In this document: piece after piece, positions 15,575-21,882 of the stretch
How the letters are laid out: every line of letters starts with the position of its first letter
Position numbering within the stretch: the stretch's first letter is position 1
Origin: JAGLTQ01 sp964605385
Lineage (GTDB): Bacteria; Pseudomonadota; Gammaproteobacteria; UBA6429; Thiohalophilaceae
DNA: 30,899 bases
NCBI GenBank assembly: GCA_964605385.1
Contig: CAZSCK010000029.1
Location: forward strand, 1-30,899
Reading direction: 5' to 3'
Translations under genes and position numbers: made by a program
The notes under the pieces: generated by a model
Seen by the model: only the letters and a program-made list of their open reading frames with translations
What the model was told of the DNA's origin: nothing
The model's database searches: none

Positions 15575-16063
15575 ATGTTTGATAAGGAAGTTTTACAACA
15601 GTTATATCGCTATGCATACAGTTTAACCTGTGATGAGCATGATGCTTACGATCTATTGCAGGGTGCGATAGAAAAATTTATAAAATCGAATGCCGTGGCA
15701 AAGCAACCAACTGCGTATATAAAAAAAATTATTTATAATCGTTTTATTGACGATTGTAGAAGACAAAAAATTGTGCAGTTTGAAAACCTGGAAGAGGCAG
15801 CTTTACCAGCCGATTTTGATGTTCAAACATTAGAAGAGTTACTGGTTAATGAGGATATGGCAGAACAAATATTACAAAGCCTCGAGCCGGAGGAACGTGA
15901 AATAATGTATTGCTGGGCAATTGAAGGTTTTTCAACTTCAGAAATCGCAAAAAAACTTGAAAAGCCAAAGGGAACCATACTTTCAAAAATTTATCGTATG
16001 CGAAAAAAATTAATAGAACAGTTTTCTAATAACTCCAATGATGTTATGGAGGTAGAGCTATGA
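15575..16063 (+). CDS. ECF-family RNA polymerase sigma factor
   Basis: A 162-residue ECF sigma factor. Region 2 spans about residues 6-65 (LYRYAYSLTCDEHDAYDLLQ, then TAYIKKIIYNRFIDDCRR) and region 4 about 95-150 (LEPEEREIMYCWAIEGFSTSEIAKKLEKP and the recognition helix KGTILSKIYRMRKKL). It begins 36 bp after the DUF2063 gene and its stop overlaps the next start (ATGA). ECF factors commonly accompany DUF2282/DUF692 operons, for example the SigF-controlled genes of Caulobacter, so it probably directs transcription of this operon under metal or redox stress. The inducing signal is not evident. Confidence 0.92.
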   Translation: MFDKEVLQQLYRYAYSLTCDEHDAYDLLQGAIEKFIKSNAVAKQPTAYIKKIIYNRFIDDCRRQKIVQFENLEEAALPADFDVQTLEELLVNEDMAEQILQSLEPEEREIMYCWAIEGFSTSEIAKKLEKPKGTILSKIYRMRKKLIEQFSNNSNDVMEVEL

Positions 16064-16665
16064 AAAAAGGAAACCTTAAAAATGTAGTGCATGATTTTGT
16101 TGAAAAAAAATCGCTTTCAGATAAACAGCTGGAATCATTAATGCAGTTACAACAAACAAGTGTTGAAAAAGAAAGCAATGTGAAATATCGCTGGATAGCA
16201 GTTGCAGCAGTCTTTTTTATTATGATGGGAAATGTATTTTATTTTTCTATGTCACCAGAACTCGCTTTAGAACAGCGAATTGGCAGTGAAGTCGCAAAAA
16301 ATCATATCAATTTAAAGCCGCTTGAAATTCAAACTTCAAGTATGAAAGTAATACGTGGTTTTTTAACCGAACTTGATTTTTCTCCAGTTGAATCTATTTT
16401 ATTGAAAGGGGCTTCTAAAAAATTAATTGGTGGGCGTTACTGTTCTATTCAAGGTGTTACTGCTGCACAACTTCGTCTTAGAGATAGTGAAACAGGCCAA
16501 ATTCAGTCTTTGTATCAAACCGTTTATGATAAAAAAGTATTTTATGACCTGCCATTACTTAAAGAAAATCAAAAGCCGATAACTGTTTACTCAAAAGGGC
16601 TTGCCGTGGATATTTGGATTGAAAAAGGTATATTGTTTGCTTTAACCCGGGAAACTAATAAATAA
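16060..16665 (+). CDS. Membrane-anchored anti-sigma factor (putative)
   Basis: A 201-residue protein with a ~43-residue cytoplasmic N-terminus, one membrane helix (residues ~44-63, RWIAVAAVFFIMMGNVFYF) and a ~135-residue periplasmic domain. This topology and the ATGA overlap with the ECF gene mark it as the cognate anti-sigma factor. The periplasmic domain contains a single cysteine (GGRYCSIQGVTAAQLRL, at about residue 129) that could sense metal or redox state, though this is speculative. I do not recognise a zinc-binding ZAS motif in the N-terminus. It is the last gene of the operon. Confidence 0.82.
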   Translation: MKKGNLKNVVHDFVEKKSLSDKQLESLMQLQQTSVEKESNVKYRWIAVAAVFFIMMGNVFYFSMSPELALEQRIGSEVAKNHINLKPLEIQTSSMKVIRGFLTELDFSPVESILLKGASKKLIGGRYCSIQGVTAAQLRLRDSETGQIQSLYQTVYDKKVFYDLPLLKENQKPITVYSKGLAVDIWIEKGILFALTRETNK

Positions 16666-16707
16666 AATTTCTAACCAAGTATGCGAATTTAGGGTATCTT
16701 TAAGTCT

Positions 16708-17979
16708 ATGGACATTCTAAATACAATTGCTATCCTGCTTACCTTATCCGCAGTATTCAGTTACCTGAATTACCGCTTTATTAAACTCCCTACCGCAATC
16801 GGTATTATGCTGATTTCATTAGTATTATCGTTGTTGTTGTTAATCAGCGGCAAACTCGGGTTTTTCGATGTAGCACATCAGGCAAGCGGATTAATTGCAG
16901 GCATTGATTTTCATACAACGCTTATCAATGGCATGCTAAGTTTTTTATTGTTTGCCGGTGCATTGCACATTAATCTGAATGAATTAAGCAAACAAAAATG
17001 GGTCATTTTAATTTTAGCAACAGTGGGTGTGGTGAGCTCCACCTTTATGATTGGTGGAGTAAGTTGGCTCATATTAAATGCGCTCGAACTTAATATCAGT
17101 TTTATTTATTGTCTGTTATTTGGTGCATTAATCTCACCGACTGATCCGATTGCAGTTATTGGAATTTTAAAAACAGTCGGTGTACCTAAAAGTCTTGAAA
17201 TTAAAATTTCTGGTGAGTCCCTCTTTAATGATGGTGTCGCGGTGGTTGTTTTTTTAGTCCTGCTTGGTATTGCGACAGGGCAGGGTGAGGCTACAGTATC
17301 TTCTATCGGTATACTCTTTGCTCAGGAAGCCATTGGCGGTGCAGTATATGGTTTGATTATTGGCGGACTTTGTTTTTATATGTTGCGCTCGGTGAATAAT
17401 TACCAGGTTGAAGTCTTATTAACACTGGCTTTGGTGATGGGCGGTTATGCCTTTGCAACAGCCATTCATGTATCCGGCCCCATTGCGATGGTTATTGCGG
17501 GTTTATTAATTGGTAATCATGGCCGTATTCTCGCTATGTCAGGTAGTACACGCGAACATCTCGATAGTTTTTGGGAATTAATTGATGAGATTTTAAATGC
17601 GGTTTTATTTTTATTGATTGGTTTGGAAGTCCTGGTTCTGGTTTATCACACAGAATATTTTCTTGCTGCTTTGGCTATTATTCCCATCGTTTTACTTTCT
17701 CGTTTTATTTCTGTCGGTATACCTATTCAAGCGATGAAAAAAGTACGTGAATTTAGTCCTGGTGTAGTGCGTTTAATGACCTGGGGCGGTCTACGTGGTG
17801 GTATTTCAGTGGCCCTGGCGCTTTCTTTGCCACAGGGAATTGAACGAGAAGTTATTCTTGCGGTGACTTATGCTGTGGTTATTTTTTCAGTTCTGATTCA
17901 GGGCTTAACCCTAGGCTCGCTGGCAAAACAGGTGCAAATGGAAGCATTACGTGCCCTGGTTAAAAAACACGTCCACTAA
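16708..17979 (+). CDS. Na+/H+ antiporter, CPA1 (NhaP-type)
   Basis: A 423-residue inner-membrane protein with about 12 predicted helices. CPA1 signatures are GALISPTDPIAVIGILK with the transmembrane Asp near residue 148, SGESLFNDGVAVVVFL with the essential Asn-Asp pair near residues 174-175, and the C-terminal WGGLRGGISVALALSLP near residue 355. It exchanges cytoplasmic Na+ (or K+/Li+) for protons, controlling pH and sodium load. A short gap after the anti-sigma gene shows no terminator, so partial read-through from the RiPP operon is possible, but no functional tie is known. The cytosolic tail beyond the last helix is very short. Confidence 0.92.
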   Translation: MDILNTIAILLTLSAVFSYLNYRFIKLPTAIGIMLISLVLSLLLLISGKLGFFDVAHQASGLIAGIDFHTTLINGMLSFLLFAGALHINLNELSKQKWVILILATVGVVSSTFMIGGVSWLILNALELNISFIYCLLFGALISPTDPIAVIGILKTVGVPKSLEIKISGESLFNDGVAVVVFLVLLGIATGQGEATVSSIGILFAQEAIGGAVYGLIIGGLCFYMLRSVNNYQVEVLLTLALVMGGYAFATAIHVSGPIAMVIAGLLIGNHGRILAMSGSTREHLDSFWELIDEILNAVLFLLIGLEVLVLVYHTEYFLAALAIIPIVLLSRFISVGIPIQAMKKVREFSPGVVRLMTWGGLRGGISVALALSLPQGIEREVILAVTYAVVIFSVLIQGLTLGSLAKQVQMEALRALVKKHVH

Positions 17980-18073
17980 GGAGAGGTTTTCCTTTCATTT
18001 TTTAGGCACAAAAACCTCAAATATTTAACTTCATCCTTTCGGTGAGAATAATTTTCAATATTCTGCGATTTTT

Positions 18074-18120
18074 AAAATAGCCAATTTTATAAAGGAAATA
18101 GCATGAAATAAGGCTATTTT
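18074..18120. repeat. Inverted repeat AAAATAGCC/GGCTATTTT downstream of the antiporter
   Basis: Nine-bp perfect arms (18074-18082 and 18112-18120) enclose 29 nt. Position after the antiporter suggests a weak terminator hairpin, but the long loop and the lack of a uridine run beyond the stem leave this open. Confidence 0.35.
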
Positions 18121-18215
18121 ATGTTAATTGCTCGAATATTGAGTTCTATTGTCCCTTAATAAATTACTGGTTTTGTTCCCTGCTCCCGCGTAAAATACCC
18201 CTCTCGATTCAAATC

Positions 18216-18528
18216 CCAGTGGGAGAGATTCTCAGCTTATTAAGTATGAGGAGGCCGAAGGCGCAACCCGTCCGGAAACGCTCAGGCAAAAGGACTACTG
18301 GAAAGGAATGGTTTTTAAATTCCGAATCGACTCTGGAGAGAGATTATATGATCCTTTTCAGGGATAGCGAGAAATTAGAGAGCAAGATAAAATTGATGAA
18401 AAAGCGGAATGTACATAAGTACATGAGCGTTTTGAAGAAGTTTTAGTGAAGCGATCTGACTTCGCAGCATTCCTGAAATGGCATCAAATCCGCCGAAGGG
18501 GCTCAAGCTCTCAGGTTAAAGGACAGAG
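18216..18528 (+). promoter_or_regulatory. Tandem glycine riboswitch, aptamer II with giant P3 arm
   Basis: Two glycine aptamers in series lie ahead of lipA-gcv. Aptamer I: P1 CCAGT (18216-18220)/ACTGG (18297-18301), GGGAGAG at 18221-18227, GCCGAAGG at 18254-18260 region, and CTCAGGCAAAAGGAC (18281-18295). Aptamer II: P1 CTCTG (18331-18335)/CAGAG (18524-18528), GGAGAG at 18335-18340, GCCGAAGGGGC (18492-18502) and CTCAGGTTAAAGGAC. About 30 nt separate the first two motifs in aptamer I but about 150 in aptamer II. The extra sequence folds into a continuous arm: TGATCC with GGCATCA, TTTCAGGGAT (18356-18365) with ATTCCTGAAA (18469-18478), and an apical ATGTAC-ATAA-GTACAT hairpin (18409-18424). Glycine sensing by such tandem aptamers controls gcv genes in many bacteria. 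Confidence 0.93.
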
Positions 18529-18606
18529 GGGCGACACAATATTTAAATATATTAATTGCGATATTCAGATCGCGGTTTATTATAGATATGGTGTCGCCCT
18601 TTTTTT
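18529..18606 (+). terminator. Intrinsic terminator forming the riboswitch expression platform
   Basis: GGGCGACAC (18529-18537) pairs perfectly with GTGTCGCCC (18591-18599), followed by seven T residues. An inner stem GCGAT/ATCGC (18558-18562/18569-18573) extends it. The stem starts at the very base after P1 of aptamer II and can extend by weak pairs between AGAG of P1 and the U-run, so glycine-stabilised P1 would compete with the terminator. That favours a glycine-ON switch, but the main stem does not itself overlap P1, so the direction is not certain. Confidence 0.85.
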
Positions 18607-18634
18607 ATTTAACGAACCGGTAAACAGAGCAAAC

Positions 18635-19573
18635 ATGAGTAAAAAGTCTCCAGTCAGTAATGTAAGAATCCCCGTGTTCAATCACTCGGCTGAAAAAAAT
18701 GCCAGCCGCATGCCAATGTGGATCCGTCAGCCCTTAGGCTCAAATAAATTCTCTGATACCGCAAAAGCCATCCACGCCAATAGTTTAAATACCGTATGTG
18801 AACAAGCCTCTTGTCCAAATCGTGGTGAGTGTTGGTCACACGGCACAGCGACGTTTATGTTGCTTGGTGATACCTGTACCCGTGCTTGTGCATTTTGTAA
18901 TGTTATAACAGGCAAACCAACCTGGTTTGATGATGACGAACCCACTCGTATAGCAACTGCAGTAAAAGAAATGGGCTTGGATTACATTGTACTCACTTCG
19001 GTAAACCGTGATGATATGAAAGATGGTGGCGCAAAAATTTTTGCTGACACTATAACTGCATTAAGAAAAAACAAAGCGGACATTGGTCTGGAATTATTAA
19101 CGCCAGACTTTAATCGCTGCCAGCAAGAAGCGGTTGAAATTATTATGTCGCAACTCAACCAGGTAAAAGATGAGAATGTTGAAACCCAAATGGTTTGGGG
19201 GCACAACGTTGAAACCATTCCTGATTTTTATAAAACCGTGCGCAAAGGTTCAGACTATCAACGTTCATTAAAAATGCTTGAGCTTGTTGTACAACAAGAA
19301 GGTATTGAGGCCAAGTCTGCCATCATGATGGGTATGGGTGAAACCGAAGCACAAGTCACCGAAGTATTAAAAGATTTACGCAGTATTGGTGTACAACGTA
19401 TCGCAATGGGACAGTATTTACGTCCCACACGTTACCATTTGCCGGTTAAAGAATATGTTGCGCTGGAACAGTTTGAAGAATATGAAAAAATTGCTAAGGG
19501 CTTGGGTTTTACTTGGGCGAAGTCGGGGCCAATGGTACGTTCTTCGTATCATGCAGAAGAAATTCAGAAATAG
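18635..19573 (+). CDS. lipA: Lipoyl synthase, divergent gcv-linked form
   Basis: Radical-SAM enzyme that inserts two sulphurs into octanoyl groups on lipoyl domains. From ATG at 18635 it has 312 residues. The auxiliary cluster motif CEQASCPNRGEC, the radical-SAM motif CTRACAFC and the C-terminal RSSYHAEE serine are all intact. It differs from typical LipA before the conserved HNxExxP: about ten extra residues (NQVKDENVETQMVWG) replace the usual PDVFN stretch. The frame is open from 18446, but that part lies in the riboswitch and terminator, so the start is after them. Being first behind the glycine riboswitch, it probably serves lipoylation of GcvH; a second, canonical lipA may exist elsewhere. 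Confidence 0.9.
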   Translation: MSKKSPVSNVRIPVFNHSAEKNASRMPMWIRQPLGSNKFSDTAKAIHANSLNTVCEQASCPNRGECWSHGTATFMLLGDTCTRACAFCNVITGKPTWFDDDEPTRIATAVKEMGLDYIVLTSVNRDDMKDGGAKIFADTITALRKNKADIGLELLTPDFNRCQQEAVEIIMSQLNQVKDENVETQMVWGHNVETIPDFYKTVRKGSDYQRSLKMLELVVQQEGIEAKSAIMMGMGETEAQVTEVLKDLRSIGVQRIAMGQYLRPTRYHLPVKEYVALEQFEEYEKIAKGLGFTWAKSGPMVRSSYHAEEIQK

Positions 19574-19605
19574 ATTTAAGTAAGAACAAAAGTAAAAATA
19601 TAGCC

Positions 19606-19716
19606 GTCATTGCGAGGAAACATTGAAAAAGTATTTTTCGATGTTGACGCGGCAATCTCAAAGTAAGTACTCCGTAGTATGAGATTGCCGCGGTCACTTT
19701 GTTCCTTCGCAATGAC
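19606..19716. repeat. GTCATTGCGAG palindromic repeat, copy F
   Basis: It lies between lipA and gcvT. Outer arms are GTCATTGCGAGG/CTTCGCAATGAC and inner arms GCGGCAATCTC/GAGATTGCCGCG, with a longer left half than copies A and E. A transcript running from lipA into gcvT would carry this hairpin. Confidence 0.85.
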
Positions 19717-19748
19717 AAGAAACCATAATTTAAAAAGTGAATAAAAAC

Positions 19749-20831
19749 ATGAAAGCAACACCGTTACATGATTTACACGTTTCATTAAATGCACGCATGG
19801 TTGATTTTGGCGGTTGGGATATGCCGATCAATTATGGTTCACAAATTGATGAGCATCATTTTATTCGACAAGATGCCGGTATGTTTGATGTTTCGCACAT
19901 GACCATTGTTGATATGAAAGGCGATAACGTTAAAGCCTTTTTACAAAAGTTATTCGCTAATGATGTTGCGAAATTAAAGGATGCCGGTAAAGCACTTTAC
20001 TCTTGCATGCTTAATGAAGAGGGTGGCGTGATTGATGATTTGATTACTTATTACATCAACGATACGTTTTATCGAACCGTTGTTAATGCATCAACCCGTG
20101 AAAAAGATTTAGCGTGGATCAATAAACAAGCCGCTGAGTTTGGTGTAGATATTATTGAACGTGATGACTATGTGATGATCGCAGTACAAGGCCCTAATGC
20201 GCGTGCTAAAGCTCACAAAGCACTAGGTGAAGATGCTGAAGAAAAACTCAATGACATGGCACCTTTTTTTATTCGTGATTATAACGATTTATCAGTAGCC
20301 CGCACTGGTTATACCGGTGAAGACGGCTATGAAATTATGGTGCCAGAAAAAGATGCGTCTGCATTATGGTCTCGTTTACTTGAAGAAGGTGTTAAGCCAT
20401 GTGGGCTAGGCGCACGTGATACGTTGCGTTTAGAAGCAGGCATGAATTTATACGGTAGTGATATGGATGAAACCATTTCACCATTAGAAGCGGGTTTAAA
20501 CTGGACAGTTGCATGGAAACCAGAAGAACGTGATTTCATTGGTCGTGCAGCAATTACTAAACAAAAAGAAGCCGGTGTTAAAAACAAATTAGTCGGTTTA
20601 GTGTTAGAAGGTAAAGGCGTTATTCGTAATCACCAAAAAGTGGTTGTTGAAGGCATAGGTGAAGGCGAAGTCACAAGTGGTAGCTTCTCACCAACATTAA
20701 GCCAATCAATTGCTTTTGCACGTGTACCTGCTGAAACAGGTGATACTTGTAAAATTGAGATGCGTGGAAAACTTTTAGATGCAAAAGTAGTTAAGCCGCC
20801 ATTTGTTCGCAACGGAAAATCTTTTCTTTAA
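19749..20831 (+). CDS. gcvT: Glycine cleavage system T protein (aminomethyltransferase)
   Basis: Transfers the methylene group from the aminomethyl-lipoyl arm of GcvH to tetrahydrofolate, releasing ammonia and dihydrolipoyl-GcvH. About 360 residues, standard length. Motifs: TPLHDLHVSLNARMVDFGGWDMP at the start (in pieces), DAGMFDVSHM near residue 45, VQGPNAR, ARTGYTGEDGYEI near residue 180 and GLGARDTLRLEAGMNLYG near residue 218. I prefer ATG at 19749, which gives the family start MKATPLHDLH, over the GTG at 19737. It follows palindromic repeat F and precedes gcvH. Confidence 0.96.
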   Translation: MKATPLHDLHVSLNARMVDFGGWDMPINYGSQIDEHHFIRQDAGMFDVSHMTIVDMKGDNVKAFLQKLFANDVAKLKDAGKALYSCMLNEEGGVIDDLITYYINDTFYRTVVNASTREKDLAWINKQAAEFGVDIIERDDYVMIAVQGPNARAKAHKALGEDAEEKLNDMAPFFIRDYNDLSVARTGYTGEDGYEIMVPEKDASALWSRLLEEGVKPCGLGARDTLRLEAGMNLYGSDMDETISPLEAGLNWTVAWKPEERDFIGRAAITKQKEAGVKNKLVGLVLEGKGVIRNHQKVVVEGIGEGEVTSGSFSPTLSQSIAFARVPAETGDTCKIEMRGKLLDAKVVKPPFVRNGKSFL

Positions 20832-20886
20832 TAGATAGGTAAACTAATTTTTATACGTTATTTTATTTAAAAACAAAGAACATAAC

Positions 20887-20917
20887 GTAGCCTGGATGCA
20901 GCACAGCGGAATCCAGG
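20887..20917. repeat. GTAGCCTGGATGCAGC repeat fragment
   Basis: GTAGCCTGGATGCAGCACAG followed by CGGAATCCAGG matches the left half of the palindrome at 158-237 and can fold on itself (CCTGGAT/ATCCAGG). It lies in the gcvT-gcvH gap. Confidence 0.6.
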
Positions 20918-20968
20918 AAATATATTTAAAAATATTAACATTATAGAAGTTTCAAAGAGGATAAAAAA

Positions 20969-21364
20969 ATGAGCAATATTCCTAGTGAGTTACGTTACAC
21001 AAAATCACATGAGTGGGTTAAACGTGAAGAAGATGGCACATTAACAATTGGTATCACTGATCACGCACAAGGTTTATTAGGTGATTTAGTTTTCGTAGAA
21101 ACACCGGAAGCAGAAGATACTTTTTCTGCCGGTGATGACTGTGCGGTTATCGAATCAGTAAAAGCAGCATCCGATGTTTACTGTCCTATTGATGGTGAAG
21201 TGATCGCAGGCAATGAAGTATTAGCTGATGCTCCTGAAACTATTAATCATGATGCTTTTGGTGATGGTTGGATCTTCAAGTTGAAGCCAGAGGATGAAGG
21301 GGCGTTCGACGAACTAATGAGTGCAGAAGACTACGCAGAAATCGTCGCCGAAGACTCTCATTAA
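20969..21364 (+). CDS. gcvH: Glycine cleavage system H protein
   Basis: Small lipoyl carrier (131 residues) that shuttles the aminomethyl group between P, T and L proteins. The lipoyl-attachment lysine is Lys65 in VIESVKAASDVY, the same position as in E. coli. Other family landmarks are SHEWV near residue 13, GITDHAQGLLGDLVFVE and the C-terminal GWIFKLKP. An AGAGGAT ribosome site precedes the ATG. It should be the target of the lipoyl synthase encoded at the head of this cluster. A 518-bp gap packed with palindromes separates it from gcvPA. Confidence 0.97.
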   Translation: MSNIPSELRYTKSHEWVKREEDGTLTIGITDHAQGLLGDLVFVETPEAEDTFSAGDDCAVIESVKAASDVYCPIDGEVIAGNEVLADAPETINHDAFGDGWIFKLKPEDEGAFDELMSAEDYAEIVAEDSH

Positions 21365-21369
21365 TCCAC

Positions 21370-21473
21370 TTAAGCTACGCTGAGCGGCGTTAAATACTTT
21401 ATTTAAAAATACTCACGTACTTATTGTACGCTCAGCTTTTTAAAAAAGTATTTGCCTTGTCAGCGCAGCTTAA
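21370..21473. repeat. 104-bp imperfect palindrome with apical GTAC hairpin
   Basis: The left arm (from TTAAGCTACGCTGAGC, 21370-21410) pairs imperfectly with the right arm (21434-21473, ending TCAGCGCAGCTTAA). The apex is CGTAC-TTATT-GTACG (21416-21430). Read on the minus strand the apex is GTACAATAAGTACGTGAG, strongly resembling GTACATAAGTACATGAG in the P3 arm of the second glycine aptamer (18411-18427). Confidence 0.75.
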
Positions 21474-21487
21474 TTGAATTAATAATT

Positions 21488-21508
21488 ATATGTTGCGGAG
21501 CAACATAT
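21488..21508. repeat. Perfect 9-bp hairpin ATATGTTGC-GGA-GCAACATAT
   Basis: A compact perfect hairpin adjacent to the next inverted repeat. No T-run follows, so it is not an obvious terminator. It may be the outer flank of the neighbouring element. Confidence 0.5.
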
Positions 21509-21599
21509 GTAGGTCGGTCTTCAGGCCGACGGCACGAGATAAATTGTCTGTTTACTTAAATTATTCACTCGAACCTGTCGGCCTGAAGACCGACCTACA
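21508..21599. repeat. Inverted repeat TGTAGGTCGGTCTTCAGG family
   Basis: The 23-bp arms at 21508-21530 and 21577-21599 are perfectly complementary (start TGTAGGTCGGTC, end GACCGACCTACA), with a 46-nt spacer. It resembles a widespread dispersed bacterial repeat. It has no coding content. Confidence 0.8.
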
Positions 21600-21658
21600 A
21601 AAGATAATAAGTATTTGTTTCATCGCAAGTCATGAAGCGACTACCAAACTAGGGAATG

Positions 21659-21807
21659 GAATGAAGAGACTCAAATAAAGACCGTCTGCCGCAGGACGCG
21701 GCAGTCGAGCAGCCACGAGCACAGGGATGTGCGAAGGTAGAGTAACGCAGGAGCAGTTGCCGAAGGATGGTAAGCTCTTGCGAGTCTTGATTTGAGTCTC
21801 TTCGTTC
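21659..21807. repeat. 149-bp palindromic element with shared GTAGAGTAACGCAGGAGC module
   Basis: The ends GAATGAAGAGACTCAAAT (21659-21676) and ATTTGAGTCTCTTCGTTC (21790-21807) are inverted repeats with one mismatch. Inside is a perfect hairpin CTGCCGC-AGGAC-GCGGCAG (21686-21704) and the module GGTAGAGTAACGCAGGAGCA (21736-21755). Repeat copy C (7870-8024) carries almost the same module. Confidence 0.75.
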
Positions 21808-21882
21808 CGTGACCGGAATATAATAAATATTACATAAACGTTAATTATCGTTTAATAACATAAAGCTTAAGGTGTAAAAGCA

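Noticed and set aside
18219..18446. Open frame of 75 codons ahead of lipA
   Set aside because: It lies wholly inside the tandem glycine riboswitch, and its composition (MRRPKAQPVRKRSGKR-like) follows from aptamer motifs. No ribosome site.
18446..18634. N-terminal extension of lipA from a GTG
   Set aside because: These codons cover aptamer II and the intrinsic terminator; LipA homology begins at MSKKSPVSN (18635).
21490..21678. Open frame of 62 codons between gcvH and gcvPA
   Set aside because: It runs through two palindromic repeats and has no ribosome site or homology.
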